From contig NZ_BMWH01000019.1 of NCBI RefSeq assembly GCF_014651135.1, positions 76,646 through 140,645 of the forward strand: 64,000 nucleotides of DNA, read 5' to 3'. Source of the DNA: Streptomyces echinoruber (GTDB lineage Bacteria > Actinomycetota > Actinomycetes > Streptomycetales > Streptomycetaceae). This document shows, in pieces, positions 32,590 to 41,314 of the stretch; position 1 is the stretch's first letter; every line of letters begins with the position of its first letter. The position numbers were made by a program, and so were the translations under genes. The notes under the pieces are model-generated. The model worked only from the letters and a program-made list of their open reading frames with translations, was not told the origin of the DNA and searched no databases.

Positions 32590-33489
32590 ATGGACTTCCT
32601 GCGCCCCGCCAGCTGGGAGGAGGCGCTCGCCGTGAAGGCCGAGCATCCCTCCGCCGTGCCGATCGCGGGCGGCACCGACGTGATGGTCGAGATCAATTTC
32701 GGCCACCGCCGGCCCGAGTACCTGATGGACCTCAACCGCATCGGCGACCTGTACGCGTGGGAGGTCGGCGAGGACACCGTGCGGCTCGGCGCCGGTGTGC
32801 CGTACGCGCACGTCATGGAGCACCTGCGGGCCGAACTGCCCGGCCTCGCGCTCGCCTCGCACACCGTGGCCTCCCCGCAGATCCGCAACCGCGGCGGCGT
32901 CGGCGGCAACCTCGGCACCGCCTCCCCGGCCGGCGACGCCCACCCGGCTCTGCTCGCCGCCGGCGCCGAGGTCGAGGCGCAGTCGGTGCGCGGCACCCGC
33001 ATGATTCCGATCGACGCGTTCTACACCGGCGTCAAGCGCAACGCGCTCGCCCCGGACGAGCTGATCCGCGCCGTGCACGTCAGGAAGGCGGACGGCCCGC
33101 AGCAGTACGCCAAGGTGGGCACGAGAAACGCCATGGTGATCGCCGTGTGCGCCTTCGGCCTCGCCCTGCACCCCGCCACCCGCACCGTGCGCACCGGCAT
33201 CGGCTCGGCCGCGCCCACCCCGATCCGGGCGCGGGCCGCCGAGGAGTTCCTGACCGCCGCGCTGGAGGAGGGCGGCTTCTGGGACAACGGCAGGCCCGTC
33301 CCCCCGTCGGTCGCCGGACAGTTCGCGCGGCTGTGCTCGGCCGCCTGCACCCCGATCGACGACGTGCGCGGCACCGCGGGCTACCGCCGCCACGCGGTCG
33401 GCGTCCTGGCCCGCCGCACGCTGGCGTGGACCTGGGAGTCCTACCGCGGCACCGCCCGCACCGCACACCGGAAGGGAGGCGCCGCGTAA
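32590..33489 (+). CDS. Xanthine dehydrogenase, FAD-binding subunit
   Basis: The 299-residue product is the medium (FAD-PCMH) subunit of a molybdenum hydroxylase. Landmarks are FLRPASWEEALAV, the pyrophosphate-binding PIAGGTDVMVEIN, LASHTVASPQIRNRGGVGGNL with the adjacent TASPAGDAHPALLA, and a CO dehydrogenase flavoprotein C-terminal domain (VGTRNAMVIAVCAFGLAL). It relays electrons from the iron-sulfur subunit to NAD+. The ATG at 32590 has GAGGAAAG upstream. Its TAA overlaps the next ATG by one base (TAATG), so the operon is tightly coupled. Purine degradation (hypoxanthine to urate) is implied by the divergent PucR gene. Confidence 0.93.
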   Translation: MDFLRPASWEEALAVKAEHPSAVPIAGGTDVMVEINFGHRRPEYLMDLNRIGDLYAWEVGEDTVRLGAGVPYAHVMEHLRAELPGLALASHTVASPQIRNRGGVGGNLGTASPAGDAHPALLAAGAEVEAQSVRGTRMIPIDAFYTGVKRNALAPDELIRAVHVRKADGPQQYAKVGTRNAMVIAVCAFGLALHPATRTVRTGIGSAAPTPIRARAAEEFLTAALEEGGFWDNGRPVPPSVAGQFARLCSAACTPIDDVRGTAGYRRHAVGVLARRTLAWTWESYRGTARTAHRKGGAA

Positions 33490-34136
33490 TGCGCGTCAGT
33501 TTCACCGTCAACGGACGACGCCAGGAGGCCGACGACGTGTGGGAGGGCGAGTCCCTGCTGTACGTGCTGCGCGAGCGCCTGGGCCTGCCCGGCTCCAAGA
33601 ACGCCTGCGAGCAGGGCGAGTGCGGCTCCTGCACGGTCCGCCTGGACGGCGTGCCGGTGTGCGCGTGCCTGGTGGCCGCCGGGCAGGCGGAGGGCCGCGA
33701 GATCCTGACCGTGGAGGGGCTCGCCGACCACGCCCGGCGGCGCGCCCGCGGCGCCCGCGCCCGGGACGGGCGGCCGGACCCGCGGACCGGCGAGGGAACC
33801 GGGCTCTCTCCGGACCCGCGGACCGGCGAGGGAGCCGGCCTCTCTCCGGACCCGCGGACCGGCGAGGGCACCGGACTTTCCCCGGACCCGCGGACCGGCG
33901 AGGGCACCGGCCTCTCCCCGGTCCAGCAGGCGTTCGTCGACGCCGGCGCCGTCCAGTGCGGCTTCTGCACCCCCGGCCTGCTGGTCGCCGCCGACGAGCT
34001 GCTGGAGCGCCACCCCGACCCGACCGACGCCGACATCCGCGAGGCCCTCTCGGGCAACCTGTGCCGCTGCACCGGCTACGAGAAGATCATGGACGCGGTC
34101 CGCCTCGCGGCCGCCCGGCAGGCCGGGGAGGCGTGA
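33489..34136 (+). CDS. Xanthine dehydrogenase, 2Fe-2S subunit with repeat insertion
   Basis: The 215-residue product has the plant-type [2Fe-2S] domain (NACEQGECGSCTVRLDG with CAC downstream) and the helical second cluster domain (QCGFCTPG, GNLCRCTGYEKI). Together they carry electrons from molybdopterin to FAD. Family members are about 150-165 residues; here the linker between the two cluster domains is enlarged by four exact or near-exact copies of a 12-residue unit (P-D-P-R-T-G-E-G-T-G-L-S), residues about 96-143. The insertion is exactly in frame and lies where the chain leaves the first domain. It overlaps the FAD gene by one base and the next gene begins three bases after its stop. Confidence 0.95.
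   Translation: MRVSFTVNGRRQEADDVWEGESLLYVLRERLGLPGSKNACEQGECGSCTVRLDGVPVCACLVAAGQAEGREILTVEGLADHARRRARGARARDGRPDPRTGEGTGLSPDPRTGEGAGLSPDPRTGEGTGLSPDPRTGEGTGLSPVQQAFVDAGAVQCGFCTPGLLVAADELLERHPDPTDADIREALSGNLCRCTGYEKIMDAVRLAAARQAGEA
33774..33917 (+). repeat. Four in-frame copies of a 36-bp minisatellite
   Basis: Four contiguous 36-base units lie inside the 2Fe-2S subunit gene; they differ at only a few third positions and one Ala/Thr change. Copy number changes would keep the reading frame. Confidence 0.92.
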
Positions 34137-34138
34137 CG

Positions 34139-36520
34139 ATGGCGGCCAACGCACCCACGAAGATCACCCAGGGCGCGCGGACCAGGGGCGGCGTCGGCGA
34201 GTCCACGCTCCGCCCGGACGGCGTCCTCAAGGTCACCGGCGAGTTCGCGTACTCGTCCGACATGTGGCACGAGGACATGCTGTGGGGCCACATCCTGCGC
34301 TCCCCGCTGGCCCACGCCGAGATCGTCTCCCTCGACACCGGCGAGGCCCTCGCGCTGCCCGGCGTGTACGCCGTCATGACCTACGACGACCTGCCGACCG
34401 AGGTGCGGCACTACGGCCTGGAGATCCGGGACACCCCGGTCCTCGCGCACCGCAGGGTGCGCCACCACGGCGAGCCGGTCGCGATCGTCGCCGCCGACCA
34501 CCCGGAGACGGCCCGCCGCGCCGCCGCCAGAATCAGGGTCGGCTACCGGGAGCTGCCCGTCGTCACCGACGAGTCCTCCGCCCTGGCCCCGGACGCCGTC
34601 CTGATCCACGACAACCGCACCGACGACCACGCCGGCCACGTCCCGCACCCCAACATCGTCCACCGCCAGCCCGTCGTGCGCGGCGACGTCGAGGAGGCAC
34701 GCCGGCGCGCGGACGTGATCGTGACGGGCGAGTACCACTTCGGCATGCAGGACCAGGCCTTCCTCGGCCCCGAGTCCGGCCTCGCCGTGCCGGAGGAGGA
34801 CGGCGGCGTCCACCTCTACATCGCCACCCAGTGGCTGCACAGCGACCTGCGCCAGATGGCGCCCGTGCTGGGCCTGCCCCCGGAGAAGATCCGCATGACG
34901 CTGGCCGGCGTCGGCGGCGCGTTCGGCGGCCGCGAGGACCTCTCCATGCAGATCCACGCCTGCCTGCTGGCGCTCCGCACCGGCAAACCCGTCAAGATCG
35001 TCTACAACCGTTTCGAGTCCTTCTTCGGCCACGTCCACCGCCACCCGGCCACCCTGCGCTACGAGCACGGCGCCACGAAGGACGGCAGACTCACCCACGT
35101 CAAGGCCCGCATCGTCCTCGACGGCGGCGCGTACGCCTCCTCCTCTCCCGCCGTCGTCGGCAACGCCGCCTCGCTCGGCGTCGGGCCGTACGCCGTCGAC
35201 GACGTCGACATCGAGGCCCTCGCCCTCTACACCAACAACCCGCCCTGCGGCGCCATGCGCGGCTTCGGCGCGGTCCAGGCGTGCTTCGCCTACGAGGCGC
35301 AGATGGACAAGGTGGCGCAGCGGCTCGGGATGGACCCGGTGGAGTTCCGGCGGCTCAACGCCATGGAGCAGGGCACGCGGATGCCCACCGGGCAGGTCGT
35401 CGACTCCCCGGCGCCGGTCGCCGAACTCCTGCGCCGGGTCAAGGCGATGCCGATGCCGCCGGAGCGCCAGTGGGAGAGCAGCGAGGGCGTCGACGTACGG
35501 CAGCTCCCCGGCGGCCTGTCCAACACCACGCACGGCGAGGGCGTCGTCCGCGGGGTCGGCTACGCGGTCGGCATCAAGAACGTCGGCTTCTCCGAGGGCT
35601 TCGACGACTACTCCACCGCGCGGGTGCGCCTCGAAGTGGCCGGCGGCGAACCGGTCGTCACCGTGCACACGGCGATGGCGGAGGTCGGCCAGGGCGGCGT
35701 CACCGTGCACGCGCAGATCGCCCGCACCGAGCTGGGCGTGGCGCAGGTGACGATCCACCCCGCGGACACCCGGGTGGGCAGCGCCGGCTCCACCTCGGCC
35801 TCGCGGCAGACGTACGTCACCGGCGGCGCGATCAGGAACGCCTGCGGCCTCGTCCGCGAGAAGGTGCTGGAGCTCGGCCGCCGCAGGTTCGGCTCCCGCC
35901 ACCCGGCCTGGGCCACGGCCGAGTTGCTGCTGGAGGGCGGCAAGGTCGTCACCGACGGCGGCGAGGTGCTCGCCGACCTGGTGGACGTCCTCGGCGAGGA
36001 GGCCGTCGAGGTCGAGCAGGAGTGGCGGCACCGCCCCACCGAGCCCTTCGACCCGCGCACCGGCCAGGGCAACGGCCACGTCCAGTACTCCTTCGCCGCG
36101 CACCGCGCCGTCGTCGAGGTCGACACGGAGCTGGGCCTGGTGAAGGTGATCGAACTCGCCTGCGCCCAGGACGTGGGCAAGGCGCTCAACCCGCTGTCGG
36201 TGGTGGGCCAGATCCAGGGCGGCACCACCCAGGGCCTGGGCATCGCCCTCATGGAGGAGATCGTCGTCGACCCGCACACGGCGAAGGTGCGCAACCCCTC
36301 CTTCACCGACTACCTCATCCCCACCCTCCTCGACACGCCGACCATCCCCGTCGACCTGCTCGAACTCGCCGACGACCACGCCCCCTACGGGCTGCGCGGC
36401 GTCGGCGAGGCCCCGACCCTGTCGTCGACCCCGGCCGTCCTCGCGGCGATCCGGAACGCCACCGGGCTGGAGCTGAACAGGACGCCGGTACGCCCCGAGC
36501 ACCTGACCGGAACCGCGTGA
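34139..36520 (+). CDS. Xanthine dehydrogenase, molybdopterin-binding subunit
   Basis: The 793-residue product is the large catalytic subunit. It shows the Ald_Xan_dh N-terminal domain (GEFAYSSDMWHEDMLWGHIL, RHHGEPVAIVAADHPE), the molybdopterin loops GGAFGGRED and AMRGFGAVQACFA, and the conserved C-terminal GLRGVGEAP with the catalytic glutamate. It hydroxylates hypoxanthine or xanthine. GGGGAGG precedes the ATG at 34139; a GTG at 34133 overlapping the previous stop (GTGA) is an alternative that adds two residues. Length and motif order are typical. It is followed after 77 bases by xdhC. Confidence 0.96.
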   Translation: MAANAPTKITQGARTRGGVGESTLRPDGVLKVTGEFAYSSDMWHEDMLWGHILRSPLAHAEIVSLDTGEALALPGVYAVMTYDDLPTEVRHYGLEIRDTPVLAHRRVRHHGEPVAIVAADHPETARRAAARIRVGYRELPVVTDESSALAPDAVLIHDNRTDDHAGHVPHPNIVHRQPVVRGDVEEARRRADVIVTGEYHFGMQDQAFLGPESGLAVPEEDGGVHLYIATQWLHSDLRQMAPVLGLPPEKIRMTLAGVGGAFGGREDLSMQIHACLLALRTGKPVKIVYNRFESFFGHVHRHPATLRYEHGATKDGRLTHVKARIVLDGGAYASSSPAVVGNAASLGVGPYAVDDVDIEALALYTNNPPCGAMRGFGAVQACFAYEAQMDKVAQRLGMDPVEFRRLNAMEQGTRMPTGQVVDSPAPVAELLRRVKAMPMPPERQWESSEGVDVRQLPGGLSNTTHGEGVVRGVGYAVGIKNVGFSEGFDDYSTARVRLEVAGGEPVVTVHTAMAEVGQGGVTVHAQIARTELGVAQVTIHPADTRVGSAGSTSASRQTYVTGGAIRNACGLVREKVLELGRRRFGSRHPAWATAELLLEGGKVVTDGGEVLADLVDVLGEEAVEVEQEWRHRPTEPFDPRTGQGNGHVQYSFAAHRAVVEVDTELGLVKVIELACAQDVGKALNPLSVVGQIQGGTTQGLGIALMEEIVVDPHTAKVRNPSFTDYLIPTLLDTPTIPVDLLELADDHAPYGLRGVGEAPTLSSTPAVLAAIRNATGLELNRTPVRPEHLTGTA

Positions 36521-36597
36521 GACGCGCGGCGGCACCGGCGCGGGTGCCGCCGCCCGCAGCCCGCCCCGCCGCCGCAGTTCTCGAAGGAGACCGAGAC

Positions 36598-37731
36598 ATG
36601 CTGGACATCGCCGAGGAGTTGCACCGGTGGGTGGCGCAGGGCCGTGACTTCGCCGTGGCGACCGTGGTGGCGGTGGGCGGCAGTGCGCCGCGCGGTGTGG
36701 GGGCGGCGCTGGCGGTGGACGCTGAGGGCACGGCGGTCGGCTCGGTGTCCGGCGGCTGTGTGGAGGGCGCGGTCTACGAGCTGTGCCGGCAGGCGCTGGC
36801 GGACGGCGCGGTGCGGGTGGAGCGCTTCGGCTATAGCGACGACGACGCCTTCGCCGTGGGCCTGACCTGCGGCGGCACCGTCGAGGTCCTGGTCACCCCG
36901 GTGCGGGCGGCCGATCCGGCGCGCGCGGTGCTCGCCCGCGCGCTGGCCGCCGCCGCGCGCGGCGAGCCGGCCGCGCTGGCCCGCGTCGTGGCCGGCCCGG
37001 CGGACCGACTGGGCGGGGCGCTGCTGGTGCGCCCCGACGGGAGCCACACCGGCGGGCTGGGCGGCGGCGCGGCGCTGGACCGCACGGCCGCCGCCCAGGC
37101 CCGGGCCCTGCTGGCGGCCGGCCGCACCGGCACCGTGGAGCTCGCGGCGGACGGCTCCGGCTGCCCCGGCGGCCTGACGGTGCTGGTGGAGGTGAGCGCC
37201 CCGCCGCCGCGGATGATCGTCTTCGGGGCGGTGGACTTCGCCGCCGCGCTGGTGGGCATCGGCCGGTTTTTGGGCTACCGGGTCACGGTGTGCGACGCCC
37301 GCCCGGTCTTCGCCACCGCGGCCCGCTTCCCCGACGCCGACGAGGTGGTGGTGGACTGGCCGCACCGCTACCTGGCGCGCACCGGGGTGGACGCCCGCAC
37401 CGTGCTGTGCGTGCTCACCCACGACGCCAGGTTCGACGTGCCGCTGCTGCGGCTGGCGCTGCGGCTGCCGGTCGCCTACGTCGGCGCCATGGGCTCGCGC
37501 CGCACCCACCGCGACCGCGCCCGCCGCCTGCGCGAGGCCGGCGTGAGCGAGCGGGAGCTGGCCCGGCTGCGCTCCCCGATCGGCCTGGACCTGGGCGCCC
37601 GCACCCCGCAGGAGACCGCGGTGTCGATCGCGGCGGAGATCGTCGCCGCCCGGCACGGCGGCAGCGGCACACCGCTGACCGGCGGCACCGCACCCATCCA
37701 CACCACACGGCACCCGGAGGCGGTGGCGTAG
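36598..37731 (+). CDS. xdhC: XdhC-type molybdenum cofactor maturation protein
   Basis: The 377-residue product has the XdhC/CoxI N-terminal domain (ATVVAVGGSAPRGVGAALAV, SVSGGCVEGAVYE, FGYSDDDAFAVGLTCGG) and the C-terminal Rossmann domain (MIVFGAVDFAAALVGIGRFLGY, LTHDARFDVPLL, VAYVGAMGSRRTH, IGLDLGARTPQETAVSIAAEI). XdhC binds the molybdenum cofactor, protects it and assists its sulfuration and insertion into xanthine dehydrogenase. GAAGGAGA precedes the ATG. In the usual VFG-A-x-x-x motif the text reads VFGAVDF. It is the last gene of the xdh operon; an ATG-containing 22-bp repeat follows. Confidence 0.93.
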   Translation: MLDIAEELHRWVAQGRDFAVATVVAVGGSAPRGVGAALAVDAEGTAVGSVSGGCVEGAVYELCRQALADGAVRVERFGYSDDDAFAVGLTCGGTVEVLVTPVRAADPARAVLARALAAAARGEPAALARVVAGPADRLGGALLVRPDGSHTGGLGGGAALDRTAAAQARALLAAGRTGTVELAADGSGCPGGLTVLVEVSAPPPRMIVFGAVDFAAALVGIGRFLGYRVTVCDARPVFATAARFPDADEVVVDWPHRYLARTGVDARTVLCVLTHDARFDVPLLRLALRLPVAYVGAMGSRRTHRDRARRLREAGVSERELARLRSPIGLDLGARTPQETAVSIAAEIVAARHGGSGTPLTGGTAPIHTTRHPEAVA

Positions 37732-37772
37732 GCGGGTGAGCCCGAGCGGATCCAGCAGCCGACCGGCCACCG

Positions 37773-37860
37773 CTCCACTACCGGAGACAAGCATGGCCAC
37801 TACCGGAGACAGGCATGGCCACTACCGGAGACAAGCATGGCCACTACCGGAGACAAGCAT
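37773..37860 (+). repeat. Four copies of a 22-bp repeat containing CGGAGACAAGCATG
   Basis: Four contiguous 22-base units (37773, 37795, 37817 and 37839) each contain CCGGAGACAAGCAT followed by G, so every unit carries a Shine-Dalgarno-like GGAG and an ATG seven bases after it. Only the last ATG opens a frame that reaches the PPOX gene. The array starts 42 bases after the xdhC stop codon. Confidence 0.85.
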
Positions 37861-37966
37861 GCACACATGACCGAGCACTGCAGCCGGCCACCCCGAGCAC
37901 CGAAGTCGGTCGCCCCGAGCCGAACGCCGAGGGGTCCATCGGTCGCTGGGAGTAGGTCCTGCGCCT

Positions 37967-38007
37967 CAGGCGCGCTTCGCGCCTGCTGGCTGGGGTCGGA
38001 CCCCATG
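37967..38007 (+). promoter_or_regulatory. Two successive hairpins in the leader of the PPOX gene
   Basis: CAGGCGCG-CTT-CGCGCCTG (37967-37985) is a perfect 8-bp stem. TGGGGT-CGG-ACCCCA (37992-38006) is a perfect 6-bp stem whose right arm contains the first A of the PPOX start codon, so the initiation region would be paired in RNA. Confidence 0.5.
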
Positions 38008-38466
38008 GAGACCACGGGAACCGTTCGTCGCCGGACGGCGGAGCGTATACGCGACACTCTGGAGCGGCTCGTCACCGAGCGGGACGTATGGGTGTCGACG
38101 GCTCACCCTGATCACGGGCCGCACCAGGTGCCGCTGTGGTTCTCGTGGGACGGGCGAGCGGTGTGGATGTGCACCAGCGCCGCTTCCGCGACTGCGCGGA
38201 ACGTCCGCAAAGAGCCGCGCGTACGCCTGGCGCTGCCGGACACCTTCGACGTGGTGCTCCTCCAGGGCGAGGCGGAGTGCTTCCCGGACCAGGAGGTGCC
38301 CGAAGACGCAGCGGAGGCGTTCACCGACAAGTTCGGGTGGGATCCGCGCGTGGAGGAGGGGTCCTTCCTGTACGTACGCGTGGTCCCGGGGACGGTGCGC
38401 GCTTGGCGCGGCGAGCCGGAACTGCGCGGGAGAGTCGTCATGCGCGACGGAACGTGGCCGGCATAA
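38005..38466 (+). CDS. Pyridoxamine 5'-phosphate oxidase-fold (PPOX) protein
   Basis: The 153-residue product is a split-barrel flavin or F420-binding protein (TLERLVTERDVWVSTAH, VPLWFSWDGRAVWMC, ARNVRKEPRVRLALPD, and a C-terminal RVVPGTVRAWRG strand). I take the ATG at 38005; an upstream in-frame ATG at 37837 belongs to a 22-bp repeat and would add 56 residues of unlike text. The start codon lies in a hairpin. Codon choice is somewhat less GC3-biased than that of neighbours and the gene sits next to a transposase relic, so acquisition is possible. Substrate is not known. Confidence 0.85.
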   Translation: METTGTVRRRTAERIRDTLERLVTERDVWVSTAHPDHGPHQVPLWFSWDGRAVWMCTSAASATARNVRKEPRVRLALPDTFDVVLLQGEAECFPDQEVPEDAAEAFTDKFGWDPRVEEGSFLYVRVVPGTVRAWRGEPELRGRVVMRDGTWPA

Positions 38467-38519
38467 CGGCCGTCTCTTGCCGACGGGCCCGTCTCGGATC
38501 ACGATCCACAGGTGGAGTC

Positions 38520-38620
38520 CACTGGCGGCGCAGGCTCGGCGAGCTCCACGGCGACACGTGCTACGACTGCTCCCACCTGCGGCGGTGGTTACGCGGACGC
38601 GGCGTCGAAAGCGGCGACCG
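38520..38620 (+). pseudogene. IS5-type transposase relic
   Basis: One forward frame reads WRRRLGELHGDTCYD then CSHLRRWLRGRGV, which matches the block 'RRRPGKLHADKGYD...HLRRWLRGRGI' of IS5-family transposases as I remember it. The DKxY catalytic context has decayed (DTCYD), and nothing before or after in this frame continues the protein. It lies in the 289-base gap between the PPOX and LysE genes. No inverted terminal repeats or target duplication were found. Confidence 0.6.
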
Positions 38621-38755
38621 CTCCTGCGGCGAACCCAGGGTCCCCCCACGATCGCCGGTGCCCGCCGGCCGGACCAGGGCGATGCCGCGGGGGCGGATGG
38701 CCGAGTGCGGAAAAAGGCTTGCCGCCAGGGACGGTTCCCGTGCTTGCATGCATCC

Positions 38756-39400
38756 ATGGTTCCCACCGACCGTCTGCTCGCCTTCGCGGCGATGTCGTTC
38801 CTGCTGATCGTGATTCCCGGTCCGAGCGTGCTGTTCGTCATCGGGCGCGCCCTGGCGCACGGGCGCCGGGCGGCGCTGACGACCGTGGTCGGCAACACGC
38901 TGGGCGCCTACGTGCTGGTCCTGGCGGTGGCGCTGGGGATCGGGACGGTGGTGGAGCGCTCGGTGCTGGTCTTCACCGTGCTGAAGCTCGCGGGCGCCGC
39001 CTACCTGGTGTACCTCGGCGTCAAGGCGTGGCGGCGGCGCGGGTCGCTGCGGGCCGCGTTCGCCGCCGAGGGGGTGCCCGCGGCGCGCGGCGGGCTGCGC
39101 ACGCTGGGGGAGGGGTTCGCGGTGGGGGTGGCCAACCCGAAGACGATCGTGTTCTTCGCCGCCGTACTGCCCCAGTTCGTGGACCGCGACCGCGGGCACG
39201 TCGTGCTGCAGATGCTGCTGCTCGGCCTGGTCTTCAACGCCATCGCGATCGCGTCCGACAGCGTGTGGGGGCTGGTCGCGGCCGGCGCGCGGGAGTGGTT
39301 CGCGCGCTCCCCGCGGCGGCTGTCCGCCGTCGGGGGCATCGGCGGGCTGACCATGATCGGCCTGGGGGTGACGGTGGCGGCGACGGGCCGCAAGGACTGA
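38756..39400 (+). CDS. LysE/RhtB-family exporter
   Basis: The 214-residue product has the LysE fold: an N-terminal helix (LLAFAAMSFLLIVIPGPSVLFVIGRAL with the conserved PGP), a GNTLGAYVLVLAVALGIG helix, KLAGAAYLVYLGVKAW, the GFAVGVANPKTIVFFAAVLPQFV motif, and two C-terminal helices. These proteins export amino acids or small solutes by proton exchange. Length and the five to six hydrophobic spans are typical. The ATG at 38756 was chosen because the first helix follows directly; the ribosome binding site is weak. No regulator of the LysG type lies next to it. Confidence 0.92.
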   Translation: MVPTDRLLAFAAMSFLLIVIPGPSVLFVIGRALAHGRRAALTTVVGNTLGAYVLVLAVALGIGTVVERSVLVFTVLKLAGAAYLVYLGVKAWRRRGSLRAAFAAEGVPAARGGLRTLGEGFAVGVANPKTIVFFAAVLPQFVDRDRGHVVLQMLLLGLVFNAIAIASDSVWGLVAAGAREWFARSPRRLSAVGGIGGLTMIGLGVTVAATGRKD

Positions 39401-39553
39401 CGCCGGAGAACTGACGCCGGACCCGGACCGGGGCCTCAGCGCGGGGCTCCGGCACCGGGATCTCTGCGGCGGGGCTCCGGTGCCGGGGGCCTCGGCTGCA
39501 GACCTCCGGCACCGGGACCTCAGCGGCAGAACCCCGGTGCCGGAGCCTCCGTA

Positions 39554-39994
39554 TCAGGGCCGCCGCAGCAGCCGGTTCACCGCCCGGCCGAACACCGCCC
39601 GGGACGTGGCGCGCAGCAGCCCGTCGAAGGCGGAGGGCAGGAACCGCACCCGCAGCTCCTCCCGCCACACCACGCGGGTGCGGCCGCCGGGCCCCGGCCG
39701 CACCTCGATCTCGGCCCAGCCGAGGACCACCCGGCCGCGTTTCTCCAGGCGGCACAGGCCGTCCGTGCCGTCCGCGGGCGGCCGCCAGACCGTCACCTCC
39801 ATCGGGTCGGCGAAGGCGAACGGGCCGATCCCCGAACGCGCCACCACCAGCGTGCCCTCGCGCGTGGGCGGCCCGGGCGCCACGGTGACCCGGGTCAGGG
39901 GGACGGCGTCGCCGTGCCGGGGCCACTCGGTCAGCCGGCGCCAGGTCTCGTCGAGGGGGAGCGGCACCGTGCGTTCGAGGCGGAAGTCGACCAT
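39554..39994 (-). CDS. SRPBCC/START-fold protein
   Basis: The 146-residue product looks like a polyketide cyclase/dehydrase-type START domain: VDFRLERTVPLPLDETWRRLTEWPRHG at the start, RVTVAPGPPTREGTLVVAR, a MEVTVWRPP strand, RLEKRGRVVLGWAEIEVRPG, and the long C-terminal helix. Such proteins bind hydrophobic ligands in a cavity; the specific ligand is not visible. It ends at 39554 beside decayed CTCCGGCACCGGG repeats (39430-39550), convergent with the LysE gene. Its start at 39994 lies 232 bases from the heptose operon start, divergent from it. Confidence 0.85.
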   Translation of the reverse strand: MVDFRLERTVPLPLDETWRRLTEWPRHGDAVPLTRVTVAPGPPTREGTLVVARSGIGPFAFADPMEVTVWRPPADGTDGLCRLEKRGRVVLGWAEIEVRPGPGGRTRVVWREELRVRFLPSAFDGLLRATSRAVFGRAVNRLLRRP

Positions 39995-40187
39995 GGAGTG
40001 ATCGTAGAGAAACCGAGGGCCCGCACGGCGCCATATCGGCGACTGACAGCGATCGAACGGTCACGCACAGCTCTCCAGTTCTTCGGTCGCTCGTGCGTCA
40101 CCGCCCTCCCTGCCGGACAAAAAATCGCACGAGTGATCGAATGAGGGTGGCGTCATGTGTGCGCACCCCGTCACAGGGTTACTCGCG

Positions 40188-40205
40188 CCGACACGCAAGT
40201 GTCGG
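40188..40205 (+). promoter_or_regulatory. GCAA-tetraloop hairpin in the leader of the heptose operon
   Basis: CCGACAC-GCAA-GTGTCGG forms a 7-bp stem capped by a GNRA-type tetraloop, ending 20 bases before the operon's first start codon and just ahead of a strong GAGGGAGGAG ribosome binding site. Confidence 0.4.
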
Positions 40206-40225
40206 GCGAGAGGGAGGAGAGCCCC

Positions 40226-41194
<969 letters not shown>

Positions 41195-41314
41195 TCTCTT
41201 CATGCCCTCGACGGTGACGCTCTGTAATTGAGCTGGCTTCAGGTGTTTGAGACAACTGCGGCGCGGCACCCGGTGCACCGGAGCCCCAGCAGTCGAACAG
41301 GACGGAGCGGCCCC

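Noticed and set aside
37961..38007. tRNA-like or riboswitch-like fold before the PPOX gene
   Set aside because: The hairpins do not form a cloverleaf, no T-loop sequence is present and no known riboswitch core was recognised; retained only as leader hairpins.
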